Shown here piece by piece: positions 32,783 to 43,809 of a stretch of DNA of 64,000 bases. The stretch's first letter is position 1. Every line of letters starts with the position of its first letter. Under the pieces are notes generated by a model. The model made no database searches. It saw only the letters and a list, made by a program, of their open reading frames with translations, and was not told the origin of the DNA. This DNA is from Notamacropus eugenii (taxonomy: Eukaryota; Chordata; Mammalia; Diprotodontia; Macropodidae): positions 92,238,575-92,302,574 of the forward strand of contig NC_092872.1 in assembly GCF_028372415.1 (NCBI RefSeq), written 5' to 3'. Made by a program: the position numbers and the translations under genes.

Positions 32783-33019
32783 TCAATCCACTTGTATTAA
32801 TGAATGTATTTCAACATATTTCACAATAGATTATATCTTTACCCTACGCAAATGACTGAAAGATGTAAGAATACAAGATGCCATTGCAATTATTGTGAGT
32901 TTCCTATTTTTAAAAAAAAACTGAATTGGAAGATCAAAATGTGACCTTAAACATTCCTCTTCAACATGGTGTCTCCAAAAGAATATTTCAGAATTCTACA
33001 AGATTCCTTGAAAGATATA
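32783..33019. other. Single-copy sequence
   Basis: No feature recognised. Confidence 0.35.
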
Positions 33020-33330
33020 ATAACAGAGATTACCTATTCAATGATCCTCTGATCATTATTATCAAGTGAGGCAAAAAAATAGGATGATCTGCTCTTGACA
33101 AAGGTCATGGAAGAGATCTAGGGCACAGTCCAAGCTGCAGATTCTCTAAAGATGATAAGGTTCTCCAGGCACTCCCATTTACAGGTGACACTATGCTTAC
33201 AACAAATCTCAGCACAGTGCAGAACCTCCTATAAGAGATCCATAACCAGTCAAAAGAGTTTGCCCTAATTATCCACATAGGAGAAGCCAAGTGAATGAAG
33301 AATGTCTGTAGCCCAGAAGTAGAAGCTAGT
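33020..33330 (+). repeat. RTE LINE, reverse-transcriptase core fragment, sense
   Basis: The frame at 33178-33240 reads FTGDTMLTTNLSTVQNLL. This aligns with the RTE catalytic segment FADDIVLLT...LQ.LL; the second Asp of the pair is Gly-Asp here. 'EIHNQSKEF' and 'IHIGEAK*MKNV' correspond to the SxxVGLxIN and KTKxMxN parts. Two in-frame stops follow. Dead. Confidence 0.68.
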
Positions 33331-33564
33331 ATGATAAAATCTCTTTAATGTGGGTCCCACTTATCTACACTGCGTAATAACTTGGAAAACTTAGATTGGA
33401 AACTTAGTTGAAATTGACTTTAGCACTAACTAAGCAAGTCTATTAAGCTAATGAATGCTAATAAGATTTCACAGGGAATGCTTATCCTGTTAAAAGAAAA
33501 GCCAATATGCAATTTATTAGATTTTGGATTTGGAATTTTAATAAGGGAATAGGGGATAGGGATT
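33331..33564. other. Single-copy sequence
   Basis: Includes a short GGTATT-rich direct repeat (33546-33570). No gene. Confidence 0.35.
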
Positions 33565-33775
33565 GGTATTGGTATAGAGAATTCCCATGTAAGGAAAGGC
33601 TCTCTATCAATGCAGATCATTACATTCTCTGCAGCTGAGAGTCACCTAGAACACTGAGAGATTAAGTCACTTTCCTAGGATCACACAACCAATATGGGTC
33701 AGAGGTGGAATTTGAACTCAGGTCATCATGGCTTCAAGGCTAGCCCTCTATCCACTACACCAGACTGCCTCTATT
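33565..33775 (-). repeat. SINE class W, antisense
   Basis: 'gagaattcccatgtaaggaa', 'tctatcaatgcagatcatta', 'gaacactgagagattaagtc' and 'ctatccactacaccagactg'. Confidence 0.78.
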
Positions 33776-33821
33776 ATTGGATCATTACTAACAAATATGA
33801 ATTGAATGTCTGCTGAATATT

Positions 33822-34268
33822 GATTGGCAACATGGCACAGTGGGTAAAAAGTTAATGTTAGGATGAAGATCTGAGTTCAAATTTTACATCTGTCTGATGT
33901 GGGCAGGTAGGTGGTACAGTGAATAGAGTGCTGGGCCTCAGGTCAAAAAGACCTGAGTTCAAATCTAACCTCAGACACTTACCAGCTGTGTGATCCTGAG
34001 CACGTCACTTAAGTTTCCTCATTTATAAATTAACTGGAGAAGAAAATAGTAAACCACTCCAGTATCTTTGCCAGGAAAATCTCAAATGGGGTCATGAAGA
34101 GTCAGATATAACTGAAATGACTGAACAACAGCAACTTATTGGCTATATGACCCTTAGACCAATTATTTAAGTTCTTGTGCTTTAGGCAACTCTCCAAGAC
34201 TGTAAGTTACAGAGAAGGGGGTAACCTAGAGAGCTGGATAGTTTCCTTTCCTGAGAATTTCATATAAC
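33822..34268 (+). repeat. SINE class W split by a MAR1 SINE
   Basis: Head at 33822-33899 ('ggcaacatggcacagtgggt') and tail at 34136-34268 ('taggcaactctccaagactg', 'gttacagagaagggggtaac'). The middle is a complete MAR1 at 33900-34135. Confidence 0.78.
33900..34135 (+). repeat. MAR1-type SINE, full length, sense
   Basis: 'gggcaggtaggtggtacagt', 'agctgtgtgatcctgagcac', 'actggagaagaaaatagtaa', 'gccaggaaaatctcaaatgg' and the end 'ctgaacaacagcaa'. All parts are in order. Confidence 0.92.
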
Positions 34269-34641
34269 AATAAAATCACTTCCTCATTTCTTTCTTTTTA
34301 CTAAATGCTAGACATTGGAGAACCTGAAACATCATCATGAAAAGCTGGGAGTATTGGTGCTTAGGACAATTTTAATACATTAAAAGACATTTTATATATA
34401 GTATGTCCCAGAAGTCTTAGTGCAGTTTTAAGTTTTAATAGTTTATTGCTTTGTATATTTATATGCATATGTAATTATATATATATTTTGTTTATGTATG
34501 TACGTGATAAATGTAAACTGTTAAAATGTAAATTCCTTGAGGACAGGAACTGGATTGTTTATAGCTTTACCTCAACAGACAGTACTTAGTATATAGCACT
34601 AGCTATAATAATAATTATTAAATTATTTTTTATTGATAACT
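34269..34641. other. Single-copy, AT-rich
   Basis: An L2-tail-like part ('gtaaattccttgaggacagg') lies at 34529-34610. No gene. Confidence 0.35.
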
Positions 34642-34862
34642 GATATTTATACAGTTGATGTTCACAAAGTGCTTTTAGATTCACAATCTTATTTGATTCT
34701 CAGAACGTTTCTCTCTCATCAATGTCATCCCCATTTTACAGATAAACAAACAGAGAGATGGCTTGACTCATTCATGGTCATACAACTAGTTATGTCCTTG
34801 GCAGGATTCACATTTACATATCCCCTGACTTCAAGTTTTTCCACTACACCATGTTGCCTATT
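34642..34862 (-). repeat. MIR-type SINE, antisense
   Basis: 'gttcacaaagtgcttttaga', 'ccattttacagataaacaaa' and 'tttccactacaccatgttgc'. Confidence 0.72.
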
Positions 34863-35371
34863 GGCATGACTCAATATTAAGTACAGATTCCTCACTACAT
34901 TTGTGTATGGGGTAAAGGGAATTGTTGGAGAAATACAAATAGCCAATGTTTCATGATACTGCCTTAAAATTCTGTTATGTCATAATGGCTTATAGGAAGG
35001 TGAATCCCTCTAGCATCATCTCCATGGAAGGAGACCTATAGGACCTCAGTTGGGAAAAGATGAGGTAGGAGCATTTCTTTTCTAATTATGATTTGTGAGA
35101 TGGAGTGAAAACATAGAAGGGTTCAGTACAAAATTGGGTTTGTAGGCTGGGAGTGGGCAATAGCCTTTGTTTTATAGATTTCCCAAAAATTGTGTCATTG
35201 GAATGGTCATAAATCAAACCCTCTTCAAAATTACACAAGGGTCTTTGTCACAAGACACCCACTCCCACCCTAGGGGGTAGGGTAAGGTGGGGAGAATGCT
35301 GTGAATCTTTTTATAAAGTAAATAATTAAATCTCAAATTGATCTGATTTGTGAATTTGGATTTTCACATAC
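34863..35371. other. Single-copy sequence
   Basis: No repeat or gene recognised. Confidence 0.35.
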
Positions 35372-35570
35372 AAGCCACTTGGGGTAATGAAAGGAGAACC
35401 TGCTTCAGAGTCAGAAAAACCTGAATTCAAGTCCTGCCTCTGATACATATGGGCTATGTGGTTACAAGTAAGTAACTCTCTGTGCCCACTGGTCCCTCTG
35501 TAATACTATAAGTTGCTAAGCTTCACAGATAGAGCATTTTCTCGTGGAGAGTTTGCTATACTTAGGAAGT
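35372..35570 (+). repeat. SINE class W, sense
   Basis: 'cagagtcagaaaaacctgaa', 'attcaagtcctgcctctgat', 'taagttgctaagcttcacag' and 'gcattttctcgtggagagtt'. Confidence 0.68.
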
Positions 35571-35714
35571 CACAGATCTGGTCCAAAACCTCTGTGGTGT
35601 CCAGCATGACAAGGACATAAGCTGTTGTGGTTATGATTTAGTATTTCCATATATGCCACACATTCTCTCTAATTCTTTGAAAGTTTACAGTACAAAATCT
35701 ACTTCATACAGCAT

Positions 35715-35880
35715 AGTACAGAAAAAAAGATGATTGACTCTGGTGTCAAAAGTACTGGGTTCAAATCCCAGATCTTATATTTAACTTGCTTTTATGACTT
35801 TGAACAAGTCCTTCCTAACCTCAGTTTCCTTATCTGTAAAATGAAGGGACTGGACTAGATGGTCTATCTCATCTATTCTC
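35715..35880 (+). repeat. MIR-type SINE, sense, CR1/L3-like tail
   Basis: 'gattgactctggtgtcaaaa', 'gttcaaatcccagatcttat', 'cagtttccttatctgtaaaa' and 'ggactggactagatggtcta'. Confidence 0.75.
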
Positions 35881-35917
35881 TCTCTCTTTTGTCCTTCCTT
35901 CCTTTCTTCTTTCCTTT

Positions 35918-37330
35918 CTATTAACATTTATTAAGCCCCTATGTATACCAGGCTAAGCTCTAAGAATACCAAAGAGGTGAAGAAGAGTTCCTGTTCTCAA
36001 GGAGCTCATAATCCAATGGGAGAGACAACAATCAAGAAATATATACAACCAAGCTCCACACAGGATAAAGAAGAAAAGAAATTTTAAGGCACCAGAATTA
36101 AAAGGAACTGGGAAAGGCTTCCTACACATGATGGTATTTTAGTTGGGACTTAAAGGAAGCTGAGAGACTGGTAGGTGGATATGAAAAGGAAGAATATTCC
36201 CAACATGGGAGACAGCCCATGGAAATGCCCAGAACCAAGAGATGGAATGCAGTGCCGCTGGATCAAAGAATACATGAAGGATATAAGATAGAAAAGGTAA
36301 GAGACAGCTAGGTGATGAAAGACTTTGAATGCCAAATAGAGGATTTTGTATTTATTCCTGGAGGTGACAGGGAGCCACAAGAGTTTGTTGTGGCACTTTA
36401 GGAAAATTGCTTTGGTGACCAAATGTCAGTTGGATTGGAATGGGGAGAGACTTAAGGCAGGAAGACTCTTCAGCAGGCTATTGCAATAGAACAGGAATGA
36501 GATGATGAGGTCCTGCACCATAGTGATGAAGGTGTCAGAGGAGAGAAAGAGGAATATTTAAGAGAAGCTGCGTATGAAATCAGCAGGCTTTGGCCACAGA
36601 TTGGATATGAAGGGTGAGAGATATAGAAGAGTTGAGGATGACACTATAATGGTAATTTAAGGTTAATGGGAGGGGGGGAAGAGTTAAAACTCTTCACTGC
36701 TCATTAGTAGGCCTCAATATTTTTTATTAATTTCTACTGAGAGACTGGGTCAGAGGGTTATGCCCTCCAGCTCTGAAAAGTGTATAAATACTCTGAGGTG
36801 AGGTTTTGTTTTGGGGCTTATTCATTGGAAGTGTTTGTTTGGCCAGATGAGACTCTGGGCAGCCGCTAAGAAAACCCCAAGCTTTGAAAACCCAGATGTT
36901 GGTGCTTCTCTCTCTGGTAACTATGTATGTATGGTTAGACAGTTGGATCTGTCTGCTGATCTGTAATGTATGGTCAGATAGTTGGAAGCCCTGTCTGTTG
37001 GTTCTTATTTCTCTGTATTTTTCCTGAAGTTCAGGGTGCTGACTTTTCCCCCTGAACTAAGTGAGTGATATATGTGCTTGACTGAAGTGGTTGTTGCTCT
37101 CTCAAAAGTTGCTTTCCTTTTAAAAAAGCAGATCTAAGAACCTATACAGCAGGCCCTCCTGTGCATGCTGGGGTCCTTGCTGTTACAGACAACTAGGTTG
37201 GGAGGATGCCATTACCCACTCCAGTAACAGAGAAATTAGGAGAAGGGGAGGGTGTAGGGAGAATGATGATGAGTTTAAGATATCTACTGGACTTAGTTCA
37301 AGATGTGTGAAAATTGGAAATGAGAGAGCT
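35918..37330 (-). repeat. L2 LINE, long antisense copy interrupted by an LTR
   Basis: From the reversed 3' end ('acatttattaagcccctatg', 'ctcaaggagctcataatcca') through ORF2 ('gggacttaaaggaagctgag', 'ggatttt' region, 'ggcaggaagactcttcagca', 'ctattgcaatag') to 36644. It continues at 37193 ('ctaggttgggaggatgccat', 'gagtttaagatatctactgg') to 37330. The RT-side sequence is non-coding now. The interruption is the LTR at 36645-37187. Confidence 0.85.
36645..37187 (+). mobile_element. Solo LTR of an endogenous retrovirus, sense
   Basis: 543 bp, same family as 29408-30080. Ends ...CTTGCTGTTACA. Flanks GACAC (36640-36644) and GACAA (37188-37192) look like a 5-bp target duplication. A TATA-like stretch (about 36782-36790) fits the LTR promoter zone. 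No internal retroviral genes remain. Younger than the L2 it interrupts. Confidence 0.78.
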
Positions 37331-37439
37331 GTCATCCATCACTCATCTATTTATCTATAAATCCATATCTCCATCTCTACCTAAAAATATTATTTATGTA
37401 TATGTGTGTATGTATCTCCACTCTCTCCTGAGTTTCAAT

Positions 37440-38290
37440 CTATATATAAAACAGAATGTGCCAGAGATATCTCCAGCTCAGCATGTCCAAAACTGAACTC
37501 CCCATATCCAATTAGTTTCTAAATCCTGCTGTTTTTATCTCTACAGCATTTCAGACATCCACCCTCTTCTCTCTACTGACACAGTTACCACTTTGGTTTG
37601 GACCCTTATTATCTCTGTCTTAGATTGTTGAAAGATTCTTTAACTTGGTTTCTTTGTTTCAAGCCACTCCTAGCTCCAGTCCATCCTAAACTTGCGGCCA
37701 AAGTGGTTTTCCTAAAGGAAAAATTTGTTCATATGACTCACCTCTTCAGCTAACTCCAGGAGTTCCCCAAACTTCTCTGTTTAGCTGTTAAAGCCTTCCA
37801 CAACCTGACCCAACTTATCTTTCCAGCCTTACTGTCCTTTACTCCCTCTTTTGCTCTCTGTGGTCCAGCCAAACTGGTGTTCTCTCCATTCTTTACACAT
37901 ATCACTTCATCCCCTGTCTGAGTCTTTATATTGGTTATTTCTCATGCATTTCCAATTGTTTAATTCCCAATGCATTCCCATTCCCTCTTCACATCTACCT
38001 CACAGAATCCCTCTCTTCCTTCAAGACAAAGTTCAAGCTCTACCTTCTATATGAATTATTTTGTGATCAACCCAGGTACTAGTGTCTTCCTTCCCAAACT
38101 ACCTTGTAGTTAACTGCTTTGTATTTAAATGTATTTATCCTCTGTGTATATTTAGATCTGTCCTTCTCTCCCCAATTAGAATGTAAACTCCTGAAGAGTA
38201 GGGATTGTTTTATTCATTGTATTTGTGTTTTCAGAGCCTAGCATAGTTCCTGCCTCATAGAAGACACCATAGAATTGCTTGCTGATTGAT
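37440..38290 (+). repeat. L2 LINE, ORF2 3' half, sense
   Basis: Begins with 'cagcatgtccaaaactgaac' (LSMSKTEL, matching the L2 'LNMSKTEL' segment after the RT core). It runs through 'ttaaagccttccacaacctg', 'ttcaagacaaagttcaagct' and 'gaatgtaaactcctgaagag' to the 3' end 'cctagcatagttcctgcctc'. Confidence 0.83.
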
Positions 38291-38599
38291 TTGATGACTT
38301 CTGAGGTCTCTTCCAGCTCTGGATATAAGATCCTATACTAAAACATCCCTGAGAAATTATTTAATCTCTGAGGAGTCAAAAAAACTTCAGATAGTTTCTT
38401 GAGCTAGAGCATACCAGTGACCATTATACATTATAGGAAGGCTGCAGAAATAATATGTTCTTGTTTGCTAGGATATATTTTATAGTATGGGGTTTACTTG
38501 ACAGGGGGCATGCCTGTTTTCCTGGTGTGTTTAGGCTCTGAGTTGTAGTAGTATCCTTGTAAAGAAGAAGTTTTCCTCTAAAATTCAATCTAGTAAATA
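38291..38599. other. Single-copy sequence
   Basis: No feature recognised. Confidence 0.35.
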
Positions 38600-38814
38600 A
38601 GTTAAAAAAATTTGTTAAGTGCTTGCTTTAACTAAAATACAGTGGTCAACAATGAGGGAGGCACAAAGTTTAAAGAAATGATCCCTACCTTCACCGATCT
38701 CATAATATAGTATGGGGATGAAATATATGTAGATAATTATAATGTCCTTATTGTGTATCATCATGTATGAGAAAGGTACAAAACAAAGGACCATGTGAAA
38801 GTTTAAGAGAGAAA

Positions 38815-39035
38815 CATAGCTCGAACTGGGAGGAACTCTGAGACCATCTAGTGTGAGTCCCTCATTTTATGTAAGGAAACCAAGGGGCTGGAGCAGGGTG
38901 GGGTGGGGGCAGGGGGAGTGGTGGGTTAAGTAACTTGTCCAAGGCCAAAAAGAAAATTGAGTGGCAGCAACATGATTTGAATCCAGATCCTTGGGCTGCA
39001 AATCCAGTGCTCTTTCCACTATCTCTAGAAAGTCA
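38815..39035 (-). repeat. MIR-type SINE, antisense, with G-rich interior
   Basis: 'actctgagaccatctagtgt', 'aagtaacttgtccaaggcca' and 'agtgctctttccactatctc'. A G-rich run at 38884-38925 sits inside. Confidence 0.7.
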
Positions 39036-39219
39036 TTGCCAACCAAGGGGGAATGGGGGAGAGAAGAGGGAAAGTTTATTTAGAGAAGAGGCATTATTTG
39101 AGCTGAGCTTTGAAGGAGAAGTAGAATTCAGCAACCACAGAAGGGAATGGATGACATTCCTCATATGAGGACATGTGAGTAGGAGCAGAGAGATGGTAAA
39201 GCTCAGGCTGAGTGAGGAA

Positions 39220-39295
39220 TTATTGAATTTAGAACTAGAGATTATTTAGTCCAACCCTCTTACTCACTGATGAGGAGGCTGATGCCTAGAGAGGT
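39220..39295 (-). repeat. MIR-type SINE fragment, antisense
   Basis: 'attatttagtccaaccctct' and 'gatgaggaggctgatgccta', ending abruptly at repeat C. Confidence 0.68.
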
Positions 39296-39475
39296 TGCTT
39301 GCTGTTTGTTTTTCATTCTTGAAGAGGACCATGACATCAGGGAAGTGATGCCATGACTTACAAGTAACTGGATTTAAGTGAGGGAGGGCTGTGCAAAGTC
39401 ACCAGCCTCACTTTCTCCTTCTGAGCCACCTGGGGCCAGTGGTCAGATATAGATCAGGATGCCTGGAGATGACTG
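39296..39475 (+). repeat. Unnamed repeat C, sense
   Basis: 'gaagaggaccatgacatcag', 'gtgagggagggctgtgcaaa', 'gtcaccagcctcactttctc' and 'ggatgcctggagatgactga'. Confidence 0.75.
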
Positions 39476-39479
39476 AATA

Positions 39480-39640
39480 GAATCATAGATTTAGGGGTGG
39501 AAGAGACCTTTAGAGGTCACCTAACCCAAGCCCCTCCTTTTACAGATGAAGAAACTGAGAATTAAGTGACAGAGCTGGGATTTGAACTTAGATTCTCCAA
39601 TTTCTTCCATATCTGGGAGCTGCACCATGACTCCATTTGG
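39480..39640 (-). repeat. MIR-type SINE, antisense
   Basis: 'atcatagatttaggggtgga', 'ccttttacagatgaagaaac', 'gagctgggatttgaacttag' and 'tgcaccatgac'. Confidence 0.75.
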
Positions 39641-39929
39641 ATGGAGCTGACAATGATGAGATAAAGCTAGAAAGGCAGGGTGGTACCTGGCTATGGAGGG
39701 CCTTAGATGTCAGGCCAAAGAGTTTGAAGCTTCCTGAGATGTTTGTGCAAAGGAGCAACGTGACCAATGAATTCTTTGCCCCTAGAATTCAGAATGAAGT
39801 AGTAAGGCTTATCCCTATCCCAAGAGTACTACAGATCAGTGCTTTCCAACTTTTTTTTTTTCAATCTGTGACAGTGGCCAGGAGACTCATTTTTCTGTCT
39901 ACTACTTTTCCATTCTGGGAAGAAGGGGG

Positions 39930-40190
39930 AATGGAAGGGAGGAAGCATTTATATAGCATTCTCTGTATGCAAAGCATTGTGCTGAGTACTTTTACAAATA
40001 TTATTTCATTGGATTCTTACAACTCAGGGAGGTAGGCACTATTTTTATCCCTATTTTACAGTTGAAGAAACTGAGGCAAACAGTGTTAAGAGACCAGCTC
40101 AGCATCACGCAGTTAGCAAGTATCTGAGATTGGATTTGCAAGCAGGTCTTTCTAATTTCAGACCCAGGGCTCCATTCACTGTACCACCAG
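39930..40190 (-). repeat. MIR/THER-type SINE, antisense
   Basis: 'gcaaagcattgtgctgagta', 'cctattttacagttgaagaa', 'cagcatcacgcagttagcaa' and 'ccattcactgtaccacc'. Confidence 0.78.
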
Positions 40191-40239
40191 AAAGTCAATA
40201 TTTTGCTCAGAAAATAAATATTCTCTATCTCTCTTTCTC

Positions 40240-40345
40240 TGAGTATGTATATGTGTGTGTATATGCACACATGTATACACATCGATATGCACAAATATAT
40301 AACTATATGCATATAGAAATACCTATAAATACATACATACATACA

Positions 40346-40381
<36 letters not shown>

Positions 40382-40394
40382 TGTATATGTGTAT
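40240..40394. repeat. TATG/ACAT dinucleotide-tetranucleotide tract
   Basis: Degenerate TATG units, then a clean ATGT array at about 40352-40388. His-Thr-Tyr-Ile frames are artefacts. Confidence 0.92.
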
Positions 40395-40693
40395 AGTACA
40401 GGCCACAAGAGAAAAGTGGTCCATTTGCAACTTGGCACCGCAGACTTCTCATTGTGTTTGTCCTTTGTTGCCGAAGAAGACCATGCCATCAGAGAAGTGA
40501 TGACATGACTTGCCCTTCACTTTGTTTTGAGTGAGAGAGGGCTATCTATACAAGGTCACCAGCCTCACACTTTCTCCTCCTGAGCCATCTGAATCCAGTG
40601 ACCAGCTATTCTTCAGGATGACTGGAGATGACCCAGTATAGGCCACAAGAGAAAAGTGGTCAGTGTGCAGCTTGGCACCCCAATCTTCTCATA
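40395..40693 (+). repeat. Repeat C flanked by ~58-bp direct repeats
   Basis: 40395-40453 and 40635-40693 align without gaps at an offset of 240 ('ggccacaagagaaaagtggt', 'cttggcacc', 'cttctcat'), with about 8 differences. Between them is repeat C (40454-40634: 'gaagaagaccatgccatcag', 'ctcctcctgagccatctgaa'). Confidence 0.8.
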
Positions 40694-41269
40694 GGTTCAT
40701 ACTGGAAGAAATGTTAGGACCTGTTCACAAGAAGTTGAAACATTAACTCACTTTGAAGGAGTATCTTAAGTGGAAGTTACCAATACCTGTAATGAGCATA
40801 ATAACTGAAACAATGAAACTCATTAGAAAGGTACTCATTAGACAGATTGGCTTTGAATTTAAAAGAGAGTGAAAGCAGATCCTAGTACCAGCCTTGGGCA
40901 TGGATTTGTTTTCCCTACTTGTCTGAAGCTAGAGCCAACAAGTCTAAAGTGAATTTCTTCAAATGTGTCTATGTATATAGGTCAGGATACACCTAGCACC
41001 CCAACCCTCGGGCCTCCTCCCTCCTTTCTCCACTATACCTGCTACTGTCTCCACCCTCCAAAAACTCATAAAGGGAAAGGGAAAAAATCTCAGGGTACCG
41101 CAGCACACTACCTTATAACACAGTGCTGTGACATGTTGATGGGGAAACAGTGACCCAGAGTTCAATCTAGAGAATAGACAGCAAAATTCAGAGACTCCTC
41201 TTCTCGGATTCCCCACTCTCTGAATTTCACATCCCTCTTGACCTCTTGGCAATGTTCTAAACTCTCCGG
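40694..41269. other. Single-copy sequence
   Basis: A 104-codon minus-strand frame (40959-41273) has no recognised domain. Confidence 0.35.
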
Positions 41270-41560
41270 TCATGACCCTGCATCTCTTATCTCTATCTCT
41301 TTTTTATCACCTTTCCTGACTTCATCTCCTCACCCTCTAGATATGGGTATTCCCCAAGACTGTTCTTTTTTCCCATGATTTCAGCCATCACCTCCCTAAT
41401 AACACCAAATCCATACTTCTGGCCTGGACCTCTTTCTGTCTGCAGATGCAAATGCATGTGGAACATTTCCACTTTTGATATCCCGTCATAATCTCAAATA
41501 TAACCTGTCCCAAACAGATTTATCAATTCAAACCCCCAGCCTGCCTCCCCTATCAAAAAA
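41270..41560 (+). repeat. L2 LINE, RT region, sense
   Basis: 'gggtattccccaagactgtt' (GVPQ-like start of the RT segment), 'gatgcaaatgcatgtggaac', 'tcataatctcaaatataacc' and 'tgtcccaaacag' match the L2 order. Confidence 0.65.
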
Positions 41561-41569
41561 TTAAAATAA

Positions 41570-42445
41570 AAATCCAGAGTTGTCCTCCAACAAGATCATC
41601 ACACCCTCCCTCTCCACCACCCCTAAAATAGCCCAAGGCTTTGATTTCTATGTGTCCCTTGGGGAGGCGAGGATATTCCAGAGGGCAAGTCGCTAAGTAA
41701 ACAGGCAGCAGGCCCTGTCTGCCCCCTTTAGACTACATTCCAAAGTCTAAAACCCGCTTGCTCTTTTGGGAACTCTTGGAAGTTATAAATAGACTTAAAG
41801 GATGGCTTTCTTCCTGAGTCCTTAGTTGAGGCCCAGGATGCTTTCTAAGGTTTGTGGCATTAGGGCTTTGTAGGATTTTTTTGGTCTTGCTCTAGCTTCT
41901 AAAAGGATACAAACCAAGGTATCCCATGGAAACTTGTAAAAAGGACTCTGTTCATCCCAGTCCTGTCTCTCTATACCATCCATCATGGGTTGACTTGATT
42001 TTGGGTTCCCCGCAGAGACTTGGGGGATGTAAATGTAGAAATAACCACTAAGGCCTCTGAGGCACCTGCCAGGGTCTTTTAGTGTGCAATGTGAGCTTGG
42101 TCCCTGGGCAGGCCTGCAGTAGGACAGCTGGCACTTGGTTAAAATGTCAGGAGTTTATTCTTGAAGCAGGGGTGTTGCTTCCAGAGGCAATCAGCCAGCC
42201 AGGTTGGCAGGGATCAATTCTTCTCCCTGCTGTCCCTGGACATTTGTCACATTAGAAGCTTACCATCTCTTAATTAGATGCCACAGAGAAACCATGGAAT
42301 GTGATCCCAGGGCCAAGATTCTCTTCTAATGAGAATTTGGACTCTTTTCAGATGATTCCTTCTTCCTGGGAATAGATAATCGGAGGAGTTCAAGAATATA
42401 GCAGGGATTACAAGCCCCTGGAGCTCCATAGCTCACTTACTTCAG
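41570..42445. promoter_or_regulatory. Single-copy block, candidate conserved noncoding DNA
   Basis: Repeat-free over about 850 bp. Words include a MEF2-like TTATAAATAG (about 41784), TTAATTAGATG (about 42271) and CACTTGG. No alignment available; weak evidence. Confidence 0.28.
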
Positions 42446-42449
42446 TCTC

Positions 42450-42600
42450 TTATAAAATATTATCTTGTGGAAATATGTTTAAAATGATTGTTTATGTATA
42501 GCCTATATCCGATTGCATTCCATCTTAGGGAGGCGGGGTGGATTTAGAACTCAAAATCTAATAAAAGTGAGTGTTGAAAACTAAAAAATAAGTTAATGAA
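42450..42600 (+). repeat. L1 3' end, sense
   Basis: 'ggaaatatgtttaaaatgat', 'tgtatagcctatatccgatt', 'tagaactcaaaatctaataa' and 'gagtgttgaaaactaaaaaa': the marsupial L1 terminus. Confidence 0.88.
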
Positions 42601-42824
42601 TGGAGAAAATACTATCTTCCTGGTCTGAATGGGGTATAGTTCTATTTGGAAGCAGAAGAAGGAAAACAGTGATACCAAACAGCGTTTCTCAATTTTGTTG
42701 TTTCAAAGATTATTTCACTGGGGTCGAACAGTCTCAGGCTATCTCACTTTATACTTCAATAATAAACCTTCCCCAAATGAAGTAGAAAATTGGCACTATT
42801 TTAGAGGACATTCTAATGAATAAG

Positions 42825-43080
42825 AGGCAGGAAATGGTTCAGATGATAGAACACTGGACTTGGAGTCTGGAAGATCTCAGTTCAAATCCAGTCTCAGACA
42901 CAAACTGGCTGTCCTACCCTGGTTAAGGCTCTTAAGTGCTGCCTGCCTCAATTCCTTCATCTGTAAAATGGGGACAAAAATAGCACCTATCTTCCAGCAT
43001 TGTTGTGGGGATCAAATAAGGTATTTGTAAACTGATTTGCAAACCTTAAAGCATTATTTAAATATAGGCTGCTATTGTAA
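42825..43080 (+). repeat. MIR/THER-type SINE, full length, sense
   Basis: 'acactggacttggagtctgg', 'gttcaaatccagtctcagac', 'ccttcatctgtaaaatgggg' and 'actgatttgcaaaccttaaa'. Confidence 0.85.
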
Positions 43081-43089
43081 GATCAGGCT

Positions 43090-43255
43090 ATGAATTTGTG
43101 ACATCATACCATGCTAGAAACCCACTGGAGCAGAAGTCAAGAAATCTGGTTCTTGTCCTAACTCTGTCACTAATTCCCTGTGTAAGTCACTCAAATTTCT
43201 TTAGGTCTTATTTTCCTCATCTTTAAAATAAAATAAAATGAGGAAGTTGGACGAG
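43090..43255 (+). repeat. MIR-type SINE, sense
   Basis: 'gaagtcaagaaatctggttc', 'ctaactctgtcactaattcc', 'ttttcctcatctttaaaata' and 'gaggaagttggacgagaaat'. Confidence 0.72.
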
Positions 43256-43385
43256 AAATTTCTAAGTTGTTAAAAAAAAAAGTTGTTTTTTACCAGTAGA
43301 GTATAAATGCCTTCAGAGTAAGAACTTTTGTTTTTGTCATTACATTCCCAGCACTTGGCTTTGTGCATTGAAAATAATTTATAAC

Positions 43386-43442
43386 AGTGATAGTGATGGT
43401 GATGGTGATGGTGGTGGTGGTGGTGATGGTGATGATGATGAC
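43386..43442. repeat. (GAT/GGT)n trinucleotide array
   Basis: GTGATG and GTGGTG units. The poly-His frame on the minus strand (43270-43518) comes from it. Confidence 0.93.
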
Positions 43443-43589
43443 AAGCGATCTTTATATCAGGTTTTAAACTTTTCGAAGCACTGTATGTCATATCACATCG
43501 GAATCTCCCAACAGGCATGGATGTAGAGGAAAAACTTTTTTTTTTTAAAGTAGACTCACATAAATAAATCTACATTGAATCAAATTCAA

Positions 43590-43800
43590 CAAAATTATCC
43601 GAGGTAGAATTGCACATTGGAGGCCCGAAGAAGTGGATTCCAGTCCCATCCCCTACACTTACTTGCCTAATCTCTCCCTGCTCTAAGCAACTCTCTAAAT
43701 TGCAGAGAAGGCGCTATCTGTATTGGTAGATAAAGTGTCCTCATCAGAGAGTTCTCTTTGCCAATGAAGTCACAGGTCAGGTTGCTGTTATTACCTGTCT
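43590..43800 (+). repeat. SINE class W, sense
   Basis: 'gcccgaagaagtggattcca', 'taagcaactctctaaattgc', 'agagaaggcgctatctgtat' and 'aatgaagtcacaggtcaggt'. Confidence 0.75.
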
Positions 43801-43809
43801 CTGAACTGA

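Larger units (their letters stand above)
38600..39785 (-). repeat. L2 LINE mosaic, antisense, cut by several SINEs
   Basis: L2 pieces in order: 38600-38812, 39045-39215 ('tgagctgagctttgaaggag') and 39655-39785 ('ggagggccttagatgtcagg'). Between them lie a MIR (38815-39035), a truncated MIR (39220-39295), repeat C (39296-39475) and another MIR (39480-39640). Confidence 0.68.

Noticed and set aside
40001-40489. 162-codon minus-strand frame with Tyr-Ile-His-Thr runs
   Set aside because: It crosses a MIR, the TATG array and repeat C; no protein would span these.
41690-41740. CTCF-like word 'ctgcccccttt'
   Set aside because: Only part of the CTCF core is present; too weak to list as a site.
43270-43518. 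Poly-His frame (16 His), as a zinc-binding protein
   Set aside because: Translation of a GAT/GGT array.
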